Positions 16,733 to 26,192 of a stretch of DNA of 64,000 nucleotides are shown here, piece by piece. Source of the stretch: Deltaproteobacteria bacterium RBG_13_43_22. Lineage in GTDB: Bacteria; Desulfobacterota; RBG-13-43-22. The translations under genes were made by a program, and so were the position numbers. Position 1 is the stretch's first letter. The number at the start of each line of letters is the position of its first letter. Where the stretch lies: NCBI GenBank assembly GCA_001797675.1, contig MGQB01000004.1, forward strand, positions 1-64,000. Direction: 5' to 3'. The notes below the pieces were generated by a model. The model was given only the letters and a program-made list of their open reading frames with translations, made no database searches and was not told where the DNA came from.

Positions 16733-18610
16733 ATGAAGAGAGTTGTTTTAATGAGGGTGCTTTGGATAGGGGTTGTTTTATTTATTGCCGTTCCTTTTCA
16801 GTTATATGCGTTAACTCCGCCTAACCCCATCGGCTCCAAATCACCTCCGGTGCCGGAATTGATTCCGGAACCGAATTCAAAAACTTCCAGTCCGTCAATA
16901 ACCTCCAATCCGTCTTCGTCTCAACCTAATCCATTGGAACTTACACCGCCTCTTCTATCGGAGGAAAACAATCGGGCTAGGGTTTCCAGTGATCTTCCTC
17001 CCGTTATCAAACCCCCTCAGCAAGAGATCAAAGAAAAGGTTATCCTTGAATTAAAAGAACTGGAACAAGGTGGGAAGGACAAAACCAAGGCTTCCTTTGA
17101 TTTCCCTATCGTTATTAACGACCAGGTCGAACACTTTATCGACTATTTTCAGTCAAAGCTTCATTCCCGTTTTTCTCTCTGGATAGGCCGTTCGACCCGT
17201 TATATGTCGATGATGAAAAAAATTTTACGGGAGCACAATCTGCCGGAGGATTTGATTTATCTGGCCATGATTGAAAGTGGGTTCAGCTCCAAGGCTTATT
17301 CACGCGCCCATGCCGTAGGGCCTTGGCAGTTTATACGGGAAACCGGGGAGCGATATGGACTTCGGGTCAATTCCTGGGTGGATGAACGAAAAGATCCGAT
17401 AAAATCAACCCGGGCAGCCGCCCAACATCTATCCGATCTCTATAATCGTTTTGGTTCCTGGTATCTGGCGGCGGCGGGATACAATGCCGGTGAGGGGAAA
17501 ATTGCCAAGGCTTTGGCCATGTATAATGCACAGAATTTTTGGGAAATCAGCGCCGATCATTGCCGCTATATCAAAGAAGAAACAAAACAATATGTCCCCA
17601 AGATGATTGCGGCGGCCCTGATTGCCAAAGAACCTGAGAAGTACGGGTTTTCAAAGGTTAACTACCAACCCCCTATGACCTTTGATGAGGCAAACGTTCC
17701 CGGAAATGTGGAATTAAAAGATGTGGCCTCAGCCATAGGGGTAGACGTGGAAACCATTGTTGATCTGAACCCGGAATTGAAGAGGTGGGTAACTCCTCCG
17801 GGGGATTCCAGCTATACCATTCGAATTCCCGAGGGGACCAAAGAAAAACTCCTGAATAATTATGCCCAATTAATAAAACCAAACCCGGTGATTACTTATG
17901 CCGAACACCGGGTTAAGAAAGGGGAGCGTCTATCTTCCATAGCCAAGCGGTATGGAGTCAAGGCCGGCGTTATTGCCAAAGCCAACCGGATAAAACCCAA
18001 CGCCCGTCTTAACACGGGTCTGGTCCTGCTGATCCCGAAAAAAACAGGGGCCCAAGGTTCTTTTGCCAGAATAGAACCGATTGAGCCTGAGCACCAGGTT
18101 GAAAAAAATACATCGCTTCGAGCTTCCCGAAAAAGTCAAGGCAAAAAATCCTCTCTTGTCGCCAACAAGGGAAATGAAAAAAACGGCCGGCTCCTTCGCA
18201 TTCGCTACAAGATAAAAAAAGGGGATTCCCTGTCCTCCATAGCCGAAAAATTTGATGTTGAAATCTCCATGATCAAGAAATGGAATGGTTCCAAGAGAGG
18301 CACAAAAATCCAACAAGGTAAAATTTTAACCTTGTTTGTAGGTAAGAGTAATCCGGACCGAGAAGGTCATAAAGAGAACGGAAAGCCGGGAAAATCAAAT
18401 CTTAAGAGAACGAAAGCGGAAACAACCAGCCGGATAAAACTGGTTCTTTATACTGTTAAAAAAGGTGACAGCCTATCCGAAATCGCTCAGAAGTTCAATA
18501 CCACCCCCAATCTAATCCGGACCTGGAACCGTCTTTCGGCCAATGGCACTATCAAACCGGGCGACAAACTCAACTTGAAGTTAAAAAAACCCATCGTCGA
18601 GAATATTTGA
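16733..18610 (+). CDS. mltD: MltD-type lytic murein transglycosylase with three LysM domains
   Basis: It cleaves peptidoglycan glycan strands in the periplasm with anhydromuramic acid formation. The 625-residue protein has a signal peptide (1-25), a Pro/Ser-rich linker to about 90, the SLT catalytic domain (about 140-290) with catalytic Glu in 'LAMIESGFSS' (about residue 181), followed by 'AVGPWQFIRETGERYGL' and 'AAAGYNAGEGKI'. Three LysM modules follow: 'HRVKKGERLSSIAKRYGV' (about 392), 'YKIKKGDSLSSIAEKFDV' (about 492) and 'YTVKKGDSLSEIAQKFNT' (about 572). Basic linkers separate them. It stands alone in the plus direction. Confidence 0.93.
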   Translation: MKRVVLMRVLWIGVVLFIAVPFQLYALTPPNPIGSKSPPVPELIPEPNSKTSSPSITSNPSSSQPNPLELTPPLLSEENNRARVSSDLPPVIKPPQQEIKEKVILELKELEQGGKDKTKASFDFPIVINDQVEHFIDYFQSKLHSRFSLWIGRSTRYMSMMKKILREHNLPEDLIYLAMIESGFSSKAYSRAHAVGPWQFIRETGERYGLRVNSWVDERKDPIKSTRAAAQHLSDLYNRFGSWYLAAAGYNAGEGKIAKALAMYNAQNFWEISADHCRYIKEETKQYVPKMIAAALIAKEPEKYGFSKVNYQPPMTFDEANVPGNVELKDVASAIGVDVETIVDLNPELKRWVTPPGDSSYTIRIPEGTKEKLLNNYAQLIKPNPVITYAEHRVKKGERLSSIAKRYGVKAGVIAKANRIKPNARLNTGLVLLIPKKTGAQGSFARIEPIEPEHQVEKNTSLRASRKSQGKKSSLVANKGNEKNGRLLRIRYKIKKGDSLSSIAEKFDVEISMIKKWNGSKRGTKIQQGKILTLFVGKSNPDREGHKENGKPGKSNLKRTKAETTSRIKLVLYTVKKGDSLSEIAQKFNTTPNLIRTWNRLSANGTIKPGDKLNLKLKKPIVENI

Positions 18611-18967
18611 TCTCATCTTTTTATTCCCTTTCCTAATCGTTTCCAGAAAAAATCCTATGTTGTTTTTTGGTGAAAGCAGGAGTCCAGTTCTATTTTTCTT
18701 TCCGGACCCTGTGGCTTCGACGGAGAAACAGCACGAGGGATATAAAGCATCAGGCCTTAGTCAAGTTGGAAGAAAAAGAGGGGATTTTTTATGCAGGTTG
18801 GAAAAATAAGTGAAAGTAAGAAACCCTGCCGGTCAGTTGAGTGTCCAAGGGGACCGAAAAAGGAATGATCGGGGGCCATTTGGTAATGGGCTCGGGGCAC
18901 AATAGGGGATAAGATATTTTTAAATTCTCCTCGCCTATGGCCCCGTGCCTATCGACTGTTTTTTTTG
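18611..18967. other. Intergenic region between mltD and etfA
   Basis: A 357-bp gap between convergent genes. It contains a heptad-repeat palindrome at 18881-18956 (ATAGGCA/CGGGGCC-type units in inverted arms). A 25-codon frame at 18791-18868 with two cysteines has no supporting evidence. I see no terminator with a T-tract and no recognisable RNA. Confidence 0.5.
18881..18956. repeat. Heptad-repeat palindrome
   Basis: Arms at 18881-18908 and 18931-18956 are imperfect reverse complements built from 7-nt units (CGGGGCA, CAATAGG and their complements). They separate the convergent mltD and etfA genes and could serve as a bidirectional structure in both transcripts. Confidence 0.5.
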
Positions 18968-19951
18968 TTACATAATCTTTTTGAATTCTTCTTCCAAGAC
19001 CGGAACGACTTCAAAAAGATCCCCGACGATCCCATAATCGGCTTTCTGGAATATCGGGGCATCCGGATCTTTATTGACGGCCACGATGACCTTGGAAGAT
19101 CCCATGCCGGCCAGATGCTGAATGGCCCCTGAAATACCGCAGGCGACATAAAGATTGGGATTGACCACCTTCCCGGTTTGGCCGACCTGGTCGCTTTGGG
19201 GTCTCCAGCCGGCGTCTACAGCCGATCGGGAGGCACCGACCGTCGCGCCGATCACACCTGCCAATTTTTCCAAAATTACGAAGTTCTCCGAATCTTTCAT
19301 CCCTCGACCCCCGGAAACGATACAGGTGGCCTCAGTCAGATCCACCTTGCCACTTTGATCGGCAAGCTCTTCCACCAGGGTGGTTCGCAGGTCTTCGGGT
19401 TTGATGGAAACGGCAACCGATACGATTTCGGCGGTTCGGGCGGCATCGGGCTCCAGGATCGGAAAAACATTCGGACGGCAGGAAGCCATCTGGGGCCGGG
19501 CTGTTTCACAAACCACATCCGCATAGACTTTGCCCGCATATATGGGACGCCTGGCGATCAATAACCCTTCTTCCAGACTTAATCCCACACAGTCCATTGC
19601 CAATCCGGTTTCCAAACGGGCTGCCAGTTTGGCTGTCAATTCTTTACCCTGTTGACTGGCCCCTCCTAAAACGATATCCGGTTCCTGGGCTTTAATGAGT
19701 TCACTTAATACCGCTGTATAAGCCTCCGGGGTATAAGCCGCTAATTCCGGAGCATCGGCCACATAAATGGTATCCGCCCCGTAGGCGGCCAGCTTTTTGG
19801 CTTCTTCAGTGATTTGATGACCTAATATAACAGCCGCTAAAGACTGCCCCGATTGATCGGCCAGACGACGACCTTCACTAACCAATTCCAACGATATTTT
19901 ACGGAGGGTTCCCCCTCTTTGTTCCGCAATGATAAAAATTCCTTTTGCCAT
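18968..19951 (-). CDS. etfA: Electron transfer flavoprotein alpha subunit
   Basis: ETF carries electrons from acyl-CoA dehydrogenases to the quinone pool or, in bifurcating forms, to ferredoxin. The 327-residue protein has the N-terminal ETF fold ('MAKGIFIIAEQRGG') and the C-terminal FAD domain with 'CIVSGGRGMKDSENF', 'VGASRSAVDAGW', 'QVGQTGKVVNPNLYVACGISG' and 'NKDPDAPIFQKADYGIVGDL', all standard. GGAG precedes the ATG. etfB lies 16 bp upstream on the same strand. No acyl-CoA dehydrogenase is adjacent, so its partner is elsewhere. Confidence 0.95.
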   Translation of the reverse strand: MAKGIFIIAEQRGGTLRKISLELVSEGRRLADQSGQSLAAVILGHQITEEAKKLAAYGADTIYVADAPELAAYTPEAYTAVLSELIKAQEPDIVLGGASQQGKELTAKLAARLETGLAMDCVGLSLEEGLLIARRPIYAGKVYADVVCETARPQMASCRPNVFPILEPDAARTAEIVSVAVSIKPEDLRTTLVEELADQSGKVDLTEATCIVSGGRGMKDSENFVILEKLAGVIGATVGASRSAVDAGWRPQSDQVGQTGKVVNPNLYVACGISGAIQHLAGMGSSKVIVAVNKDPDAPIFQKADYGIVGDLFEVVPVLEEEFKKIM

Positions 19952-19967
19952 AGCCTTATCTCCTTCA

Positions 19968-20762
19968 CTAAATAATTTTGGCTTCTTCGCGTAAAAGTTT
20001 AACCAGGATTGTTCCCTTTTCCTGGGCGGTTTCTCCCTCGATAATCTTACCGGCTTTTCTTTCGGGGGGAGGGGTCAGTCCCTTTATGGTTAACTTGGAA
20101 CCCTGCAGACCCGCCTGATCCGGGGAAAGGCCTAAATCGCCCAGTTTTTTGGCGGACAAAGGCTTTTTCTTAGCCTTCATGATTCCCGGCAAAGAAGCGT
20201 AGCGAGGTTCATTCAATCCTTTTTGGGTGGTAATTAAAGCCGGCAAAGGGGCCTCAAAGACCCAGGTGGCTCCTTCCACCGGACGCTGCACTTTTACCTT
20301 GGCTTTGTCGTCTGAAATTTCCACTTTGGTGATTACCGACAACAAAGGGATTTGTAACAATTCGGATAACGCCGCCCCCACCTGGGCGTTGTCGTCATCC
20401 ACGGCACGCTGACCGCAGAAAATAAGATCAAAAGGGACATCCTTGACAGACCCTGCCAAAACACGGGCGGTGGCCAGGGCATCTCCTCCATCGGCGGCAG
20501 GGTCATCTACATGGATGGCCTCGTCCGCTCCCATAGCCAAAGCGGTACGCAAGGATTCGACCACTCTTTGAGGACCGACACCGATCACGGTGACTTTGCC
20601 CCCTGTTTTTTCCTTAATCCGCAGGGCTTCTTCCACCCCGAATTCATCATAAGGGTTCATTACCCATTTGATGTCGGCGGTTTGAATCCCCTTTCCTCCG
20701 GAATCGATTTTAATCTGGCTCTCGGTATCCGGTACTTGTTTGATGCAGACCAATATATTCAC
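19968..20762 (-). CDS. etfB: Electron transfer flavoprotein beta subunit
   Basis: The AMP/FAD-binding partner of EtfA. 'VNILVCIKQVPDTE' at the N-terminus, 'VMNPYDEFGVEEALRIKE', and the ETF-beta signature region around 'LIFCGQRAVDDDNAQVGAALSELL' (about 115-140) are clear. I use the GTG at 20762, which is preceded by AAGGAGG; nine codons of upstream frame lack support. The Asp-Asp-Asp-Asn version of the nucleotide motif may bear on bifurcating versus non-bifurcating type but I cannot decide from sequence alone. A promoter with TTGACA lies 119 bp upstream. Confidence 0.95.
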   Translation of the reverse strand: MNILVCIKQVPDTESQIKIDSGGKGIQTADIKWVMNPYDEFGVEEALRIKEKTGGKVTVIGVGPQRVVESLRTALAMGADEAIHVDDPAADGGDALATARVLAGSVKDVPFDLIFCGQRAVDDDNAQVGAALSELLQIPLLSVITKVEISDDKAKVKVQRPVEGATWVFEAPLPALITTQKGLNEPRYASLPGIMKAKKKPLSAKKLGDLGLSPDQAGLQGSKLTIKGLTPPPERKAGKIIEGETAQEKGTILVKLLREEAKII

Positions 20763-20819
20763 GTTTGCCTCCTTTTCTTCCCCTCCCAAAACCGTTTGGA
20801 AGGGCGGGGTTTAATTAAA

Positions 20820-20853
20820 CCATTTTCTGTATCTGTTTTACAGAATCAAATGG
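20820..20853. promoter_or_regulatory. Imperfect palindrome in the etf leader, candidate operator
   Basis: CCATTT and AAATGG-type ends and internal TCTGT/ACAGA arms make a 34-bp interrupted palindrome just downstream of the predicted etfBA transcription start. The position suits repression by a dimeric regulator. No regulator is encoded nearby. Confidence 0.35.
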
Positions 20854-20880
20854 ATTCGTTTGTGAAGGATATCTCATTCC

Positions 20881-20909
20881 TCTATAATAAAGGTTTTTTT
20901 TTCTGTCAA
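20881..20909 (-). promoter_or_regulatory. Sigma70-type promoter for etfBA
   Basis: On the minus strand, TTGACA (20909-20904), 17-bp spacer, TATAGA (20886-20881). The leader would be about 110 nt and contains the palindrome at 20820-20853. Confidence 0.6.
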
Positions 20910-21126
20910 GTTTTTATTTTCCTTCCAAAATGGATTATTGTGAAGAAGAAAAGCATTATCGTTATTACCAATCGAATTAAAATCATGGACTCCATCAAGA
21001 TCAACCCAACTTTTCTTTTGCGTCTTTCTCTATAATTTGTTTTCCCTTTGCCGGAAAAAAAGCGGCACCCTTTGTCTTTCAATGAATAGTGGTTTTAACC
21101 AACTAGTTGCCTACTACTTTATAAAC

Positions 21127-21155
21127 TTGACATAGGGTTCAAAGTTCGATATTTT
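21127..21155 (+). promoter_or_regulatory. Sigma70-type promoter for the liv operon
   Basis: TTGACA at 21127-21132, 17-bp spacer, TATTTT at 21150-21155. The leader to the first liv gene would be about 230 nt, long enough for regulation, but I see no known riboswitch. The remainder of the 20763-21394 gap holds only the divergent etf promoter and AT-rich DNA. Confidence 0.5.
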
Positions 21156-21394
21156 TAACCTAAATTAATAAAAAAGAAGTCTATTATAGGAAAATGCCCG
21201 ACCGCATCCAGTCGGTTCTACCAATCGTCTCCAAGAATATAACTTACAGGAGAATTCTTCTAATTCTCCTTAATCCAATAATATAATGAAAACAAAAAAA
21301 CAAAGGAGGAATTTGTTCTCAAAATTAAGTTAAGGTCGTCCAATGAAGGGTCAACTATTTTAAAAGAAACTTTATTTGAAAGGAGAACAGAAAA

Positions 21395-22600
21395 ATGAAA
21401 AAATTTTTTTTGGTTTTTTTGGCAATCGTACTTTTTCTTTTTGGACTGATTGGACCCCTATCGGCAGCAGAACCCATCAAGATCGGATTTGTAGCCTCTA
21501 TTACCGGAGGGGCCTCTTTCTTGGGTGAACCGGAGAAAAATACCGCCCTCATGGTCCAGGAGTGGATCAATAAAGCAGGGGGCGTCAACGGGCGACCCAT
21601 TGAAATTATCATCGAAGACTCCAAAAGCGGGGCCAGTGAGGCTGTTCTGGCTACGAAAAAGCTGATCGAAAAGGACCAGGTGGTGGTCATCATCGGTTCC
21701 TCTACGTCGGGGGAATCCATGGCCATGGCCAATATTTGTGAAAAGGCCCAGATTCCCATGGTCTCTATGGCTGCCGCCAGCCAGATTGTCACCCCGGCCG
21801 ATGAATATAAACGGATCGTCGGCAGTCCCAACGCGGCTTTTGAAGTCCCCAAAGTTCAACGGCCCTGGATTTTTAAAACCCCCCAGACGGACACCTTGGC
21901 TGTTGAAGCCATTTACGCTTATATGAAGAAAAAAGGGATTTCCAAGGTGGGGATAATCACGGTTTCCGACGGCTTTGGAAGTTCCGGACAGGCCGAATTA
22001 AGACGTCTGGCCAAAAAGTACGGGATCACCCTCGTTGCCGATGAAGTCTACGGGCCCAAAGATTCGGATATGAGCGCCCAACTCACCCGGATCAGGGCCG
22101 CAGGTGCCTATGCCGTCATCAATTGGTCGGTCGGACCGGTCCAGGCTATCGTTACCAAAAACTGGAAAGCCCTGGCCATGAGCATTCCCCTTTTCCAGAG
22201 CCATGGTTTTGGAAGTAAGCAGTATATCACCTTGGCCGGCGGGGCTGCCGAGGGGGTGATTTGCCCTCTGGGAAGGTTGGTGGTCTGGGAACAACTGCCG
22301 AAAAACCATCCCCAGTATGCGATACTTTCCAAATATGCCCAGGAATATGAAAAGCAGTTTAAGGCCGAGGTTTCCACCTTCGGGGGTCATGGCTATGATG
22401 CCATCTATATGGTAGTGGATGCCATGAAAAAAGTCGGAACCGATAAGACCAAGATACGCGATTACCTGGAAAATACTATTAAAAACTGGCCCGGCACCGG
22501 AGGGATATTCAATATGTCTCCGGCGGATCACACCGGATTAGACCATACCGCTTTTCAAATGATAACGGTTTTTAACGGGGACTGGGTAATCGCCAAATAA
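21395..22600 (+). CDS. livK: Branched-chain amino acid ABC transporter, substrate-binding protein
   Basis: A periplasmic type I binding protein of 401 residues with a Sec signal peptide (1-24, 'LIGPLSAAEP'). It shows the LivJ/LivK pattern: 'IKIGFVASITGGASFLGEPEKNTALM', 'INKAGGVNGRPIEIIIEDSKS', 'VVIIGSSTSGESMAMA' and the later lobe with 'VEAIYAYMKKKGISKVGII'. In anaerobic aromatic degraders such proteins often bind aromatic or other carboxylates, so amino acids are not certain. AAAGGAG precedes the ATG. First gene of the complete livKHMGF operon. Confidence 0.92.
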   Translation: MKKFFLVFLAIVLFLFGLIGPLSAAEPIKIGFVASITGGASFLGEPEKNTALMVQEWINKAGGVNGRPIEIIIEDSKSGASEAVLATKKLIEKDQVVVIIGSSTSGESMAMANICEKAQIPMVSMAAASQIVTPADEYKRIVGSPNAAFEVPKVQRPWIFKTPQTDTLAVEAIYAYMKKKGISKVGIITVSDGFGSSGQAELRRLAKKYGITLVADEVYGPKDSDMSAQLTRIRAAGAYAVINWSVGPVQAIVTKNWKALAMSIPLFQSHGFGSKQYITLAGGAAEGVICPLGRLVVWEQLPKNHPQYAILSKYAQEYEKQFKAEVSTFGGHGYDAIYMVVDAMKKVGTDKTKIRDYLENTIKNWPGTGGIFNMSPADHTGLDHTAFQMITVFNGDWVIAK

Positions 22601-22610
22601 TTCATAGAAA

Positions 22611-22694
22611 AAGGATTCAAGGGGCCGAGGATTCGAGGGTTCAAGGGATTGGTTTTTATTAAATCGCTTGGATCCTTGAATCTTTGAACCCTTT
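22611..22694. repeat. Heptad-repeat palindrome
   Basis: Arms at 22611-22650 (GGATTCA, AGGATTC type units) and 22667-22694 (CCTTGAA, TCTTTGA) are reverse complements. The element fills the livK-livH gap and could act as a stabilising or attenuating hairpin after the highly expressed binding-protein gene. Confidence 0.6.
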
Positions 22695-22706
22695 CATAAA
22701 AAACCT

Positions 22707-23600
22707 ATGGACCTTCAGAGTCAGATCGTTCAATACCTGGTTACCGGATTGACCCTGGGCAGTATCTATGCCATGGTCGGGTTGGGGTTTACCATCATTT
22801 ATAATGCCACCGGGATCATCAATCTGGCTCAGGGTGAATTCGTCATGTTCGGCGGACTGATAATGGTCTTTTTAACCGCCACCTTGAGGATTCCGATGTT
22901 CCTGGCTTTTTTTATTACCCTGGCCCTGGTTACGGTTATTGGAATAATCTATGAACGGGTGTTCATTAATCCCCTAAAGCAAACCTCTTTAATTACCCTC
23001 ATTATCGTCACCGTGGCCGTCTCCATTTTTTTCCGCGGCATTGCCATGTTTATCTGGGGGAAAAACCCTTACAGCCTTCCGCCCTTTTCCTCGGGGAAAC
23101 CTATCATGTTCGCCGGGGCGGCAATTCTTCCGCAAATTTTTTGGGTCTTGGGTCTCTCACTGCTGACCGTGATTCTGATGAACCTTTTTTTTAACCGGAC
23201 CATCACCGGCAAGGCCATGAGCGCCTGCGCCGGAAACCGACTGGCGGCCAGCCTAATGGGCATCAACGTCTCCAAGATGATCCTGCTTTCCTTTGCCCTC
23301 AGTGCTACGCTGGGGGCCATCGCCGGGGCAAGCATCACCCCCATTGCCTTAATGGAATACGACCGGGGTCCTTTGCTGGCCTTGAAAGGGTTCTGTGCCG
23401 CGGTTCTGGGGGGGTTGGGATTGGGCACCGGTGCTGTGGTGGCCGGCTTTATTATCGGGATCATCGAGTCCTTTTCAGCCGGGTTTATCTCTTCGGGTTT
23501 TAAGGATGCCATTGCCCTGATCATTTTGATTTTAGTCCTTTTTATAAAACCCAGTGGAATATTCGGCAGCGAAGAAGTGGGGAAGGTAAAACAGTTTTAA
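22707..23600 (+). CDS. livH: Branched-chain amino acid ABC transporter permease LivH
   Basis: An inner-membrane permease of 297 residues with about eight hydrophobic segments. The LivH pattern 'GLTLGSIYAMVGLGFTIIYNATGIINLAQGEF' is at the N-terminus and the cytoplasmic coupling segment 'GKAMSACAGNRLAASLMGIN' at about 172-191. The C-terminal 'KPSGIFGSEEVGKV' is also typical. No strong ribosome site is visible in front of the ATG, and the gene follows a heptad palindrome. Confidence 0.93.
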   Translation: MDLQSQIVQYLVTGLTLGSIYAMVGLGFTIIYNATGIINLAQGEFVMFGGLIMVFLTATLRIPMFLAFFITLALVTVIGIIYERVFINPLKQTSLITLIIVTVAVSIFFRGIAMFIWGKNPYSLPPFSSGKPIMFAGAAILPQIFWVLGLSLLTVILMNLFFNRTITGKAMSACAGNRLAASLMGINVSKMILLSFALSATLGAIAGASITPIALMEYDRGPLLALKGFCAAVLGGLGLGTGAVVAGFIIGIIESFSAGFISSGFKDAIALIILILVLFIKPSGIFGSEEVGKVKQF

Positions 23601-23610
23601 GGGACCACCT

Positions 23611-24561
23611 ATGGGTAGAAAAAACTATTTTAAACTTCTGTCCTTGAGTATCGCCGTGGCCGTACTTCCCTTTTTTATCCGTGGTGACTATTATCTCAGT
23701 GTCCTGGTCTTTATGGGCCTTAACGGTCTGATCGTCATGGGACTCAGCCTGCTGATGGGTTATGCCGGACAAATTTCCCTCGGGCATGCCGCTTTTTATG
23801 GAATCGGGGCTTATTGTACGGGGGTTTTGACAACGCATTTCGGTTTTTCGATCTACCTGTCCTTCCTGGCAGGGATTATTTTATCGGTTCTGGTGGCCAT
23901 TATTGTTGGTATCCCGGCTTTGCGCCTTAAAGGGCATTATTTGGCGGTGGCCACTTTGGGAATCGGAGAGATTGTTTTTATTATTTTCAACGAGTGGATG
24001 AAATATACCGGGGGTCCTTCGGGTCTGTCCAATATTCCGGGCGTCCATCTGGGGAATTTTCAGTTCAATTCGAGCTTTCGGTTTTATTACCTGGTCTGGG
24101 GGATTAACCTTCTGGCCCTCTTTTTTTCATTAAACCTCATTCACTCCCGGGTCGGCCGGGCCCTTCGGTCCATGCACGGCAGCGAAACCGCAGCCAGCGC
24201 CATGGGGGTAAACCTTTCCTTTTTGAAAATCCAGGTTTTTGTCTTAAGCGCCGTCTATGCCTCCGTTGCCGGAAGCCTTTATGCCCACTTTGTTTCCTTT
24301 ATCTCCCCCAACAATTTCGGCTTGATGGTTTCCGTCATGTTTCTTATGATGGGCGTTATCGGGGGTATCCACAATATTTGGGGAGCTCTCTTAGGGGCTT
24401 CCTTGTTGACTTTCCTGCCGGAGTATTTGCGGGTATTTAATCAATACGACATCCTGGTTTATGGGGCCATTCTTTTAGCCATATTATTGTTCATGCCCGA
24501 GGGAATCTTGGAAGGCACTCCAGTTTTAATCCGGAAATTGTTTAGGCAAAGAAAGACCTGA
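23611..24561 (+). CDS. livM: Branched-chain amino acid ABC transporter permease LivM
   Basis: The second permease, 316 residues with multiple membrane segments. LivM features: '[24 protein letters not shown]' (about 45-70), '[23 protein letters not shown]', and the coupling loop '[23 protein letters not shown]'. It begins 10 bp after livH and ends two bases before the TTG start of livG. The short spacing indicates translational coupling. Confidence 0.93.
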   Translation: MGRKNYFKLLSLSIAVAVLPFFIRGDYYLSVLVFMGLNGLIVMGLSLLMGYAGQISLGHAAFYGIGAYCTGVLTTHFGFSIYLSFLAGIILSVLVAIIVGIPALRLKGHYLAVATLGIGEIVFIIFNEWMKYTGGPSGLSNIPGVHLGNFQFNSSFRFYYLVWGINLLALFFSLNLIHSRVGRALRSMHGSETAASAMGVNLSFLKIQVFVLSAVYASVAGSLYAHFVSFISPNNFGLMVSVMFLMMGVIGGIHNIWGALLGASLLTFLPEYLRVFNQYDILVYGAILLAILLFMPEGILEGTPVLIRKLFRQRKT

Positions 24562-24563
24562 AT

Positions 24564-25340
24564 TTGTCCGAACCTCTCTTAAAGATCAAAAACCTAAAAA
24601 AGGCCTTTGGAGGTCTGATGGCCATTGTCGATCTGTCCTTCGAGGTTGAACCCGGCCGGATCAAATCGATCATCGGCCCGAATGGTGCAGGAAAAACCAC
24701 CCTGTTCAATCTGATCACCGGGGTTCATCCGGTTTCCGGCGGGCAGATCGTTTTTCAGGGTAAAGACATTACCCATCAGAAACCCCATTATGGCGCCGGG
24801 ATCGGGATCTCTCGTACCTTTCAGACTATTGAGCTTTTCGGAAATATGAACGTATTAGAAAACATCATGGTGGGGTGCCACAGCCGGTTTAAAAGCGGGT
24901 TGTTGGCTTCCGGTCTTCGTCTGCCCCGCATGAAAAAGGAGGAGGCCGAGATTTATGAAAACTCCATGAAGCTATTGGGGAGGGTCGGGTTGTCTTCCAA
25001 AGCTCAACTCCCCGCCTCCAGCCTTCCCCTGGGAGAACAAAAGACTTTGGAGATCCTCAGGGCTCTGGCTACCGAACCCCAATTGCTCCTTTTAGATGAA
25101 CCGGCGGCCGGATTAAATGAATCGGAAACCGACGGGATGTCGGAGTTGATTTATTCCATTCGCGACCAGGGGATCACCATTCTTCTGGTCGAGCATGACA
25201 TGCGCTTGATCATGAAGGTTTCCGATGAAATCGTGGTGGTCAACTATGGACAGAAGATTGCCGAAGGTCCTCCGGATGTGGTTCAAAGCGATTCCCTGGT
25301 AATCGAGGCCTATCTGGGCGGGGAGATAGACTATGCTTAA
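24564..25340 (+). CDS. livG: Branched-chain amino acid ABC transporter ATPase LivG
   Basis: A 258-residue ABC ATPase. Walker A 'GPNGAGKTT', Q-loop '[11 protein letters not shown]', signature region '[17 protein letters not shown]' (here LPLGEQ replaces the more usual LSYGQQ), Walker B '[15 protein letters not shown]' and the H-loop 'LLVEHDM'. It starts with TTG, two bases after the livM stop, with no ATG before the Walker A region, so initiation probably depends on coupling to livM translation. Confidence 0.93.
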   Translation: MSEPLLKIKNLKKAFGGLMAIVDLSFEVEPGRIKSIIGPNGAGKTTLFNLITGVHPVSGGQIVFQGKDITHQKPHYGAGIGISRTFQTIELFGNMNVLENIMVGCHSRFKSGLLASGLRLPRMKKEEAEIYENSMKLLGRVGLSSKAQLPASSLPLGEQKTLEILRALATEPQLLLLDEPAAGLNESETDGMSELIYSIRDQGITILLVEHDMRLIMKVSDEIVVVNYGQKIAEGPPDVVQSDSLVIEAYLGGEIDYA

Positions 25341-26046
25341 ATTAGAAGGGATTACTACCTTCTACGGCACCATTCAGGCCTTGAAAAATATCTCTATTAA
25401 AGTGGGTGCCGGTGATATTGTTACCATCATCGGGGCCAATGGAGCCGGAAAGACCACTTTGCTAAAAACCGTATCCGGGGTGATTCAATCTGCCGGAGGG
25501 GCCGTCTGGTATCAAGGAACCAACATTGTTCACTTTTCTGCGGCCAAGATTGTCTCCATGGGAATTTCCCAGGTTCCGGAGGGCCGGCAGTTATTTTCCC
25601 ATCTGACCGTATTGGACAATTTGCATCTGGGGGCTTATCTTTACCACAATCGAAAATTCAAAGATGAAATAGAAGAAAAATTGGATTGGATTTTTACTCT
25701 ATTTCCCATCTTAAGAAAAAGAGCCAAACAATTGGCCGGAACTATGAGCGGAGGGGAGCAACAAATGGTGGCCATAGCCAGGGCTTTAATGTCCCGACCC
25801 AAGCTCCTCCTGTTGGATGAACCTTCCATGGGACTCGCGCCTTTGTTCGTTCATGAAATATTCAAGGTGATCCGCCGCCTCAACGATCAAGGAACCACCA
25901 TATTGCTGGTGGAGCAAAACGCCCGAGCGGCTTTGCAGATAGCCCGATACGGGTATGTCCTGGAAACCGGTACGGTAGCCTTGGAAGGACTCTCACAAGA
26001 GTTATTGGCAGACAAGAAGGTTCGGCAGGCTTATCTGGGTAAATGA
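25333..26046 (+). CDS. livF: Branched-chain amino acid ABC transporter ATPase LivF
   Basis: The second ATPase, 237 residues: Walker A 'GANGAGKTT', Q-loop 'ISQVPEGRQLF', signature 'GTMSGGEQQMVAIARALM', Walker B 'LLLLDEPSMGLAP', H-loop replaced by 'LLVEQNA' as is usual for LivF. It overlaps livG by 8 bp, which shows a single transcript. It closes the operon; the HdrA fusion begins about 150 bp downstream on the same strand. Confidence 0.94.
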   Translation: MLKLEGITTFYGTIQALKNISIKVGAGDIVTIIGANGAGKTTLLKTVSGVIQSAGGAVWYQGTNIVHFSAAKIVSMGISQVPEGRQLFSHLTVLDNLHLGAYLYHNRKFKDEIEEKLDWIFTLFPILRKRAKQLAGTMSGGEQQMVAIARALMSRPKLLLLDEPSMGLAPLFVHEIFKVIRRLNDQGTTILLVEQNARAALQIARYGYVLETGTVALEGLSQELLADKKVRQAYLGK

Positions 26047-26112
26047 GTTTTTTTCAAGGGGAAATGTATGAGCAGATGAATACTGACTTGGGGCGGAAAC
26101 CATCAATGCATT

Positions 26113-26174
26113 AAAAGGATTCAAGTGAAATACCTGTTTTCTCCCTGGAACAACCCTCGAATCCTTGACCTTTT
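26113..26174. repeat. Heptad-repeat palindrome (short)
   Basis: AAAAGGATTCAAG at the left and its near reverse complement at 26155-26174 enclose about 28 bp. It lies between livF and the HdrA fusion gene. Confidence 0.45.
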
Positions 26175-26192
26175 AACTTCTTTGTAACGGGC

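Noticed and set aside
18690-18790. Possible riboswitch-like fold upstream of the convergent etfA end
   Set aside because: I could not match it to any known riboswitch consensus, and it does not precede a gene start.
18791-18868. A 25-codon frame with two cysteines between mltD and etfA
   Set aside because: Too short, no clear ribosome site, and no conservation evidence available.
20960-21394. Possible riboswitch in the long liv leader
   Set aside because: No recognisable conserved core; only AT-rich DNA and a promoter are visible.
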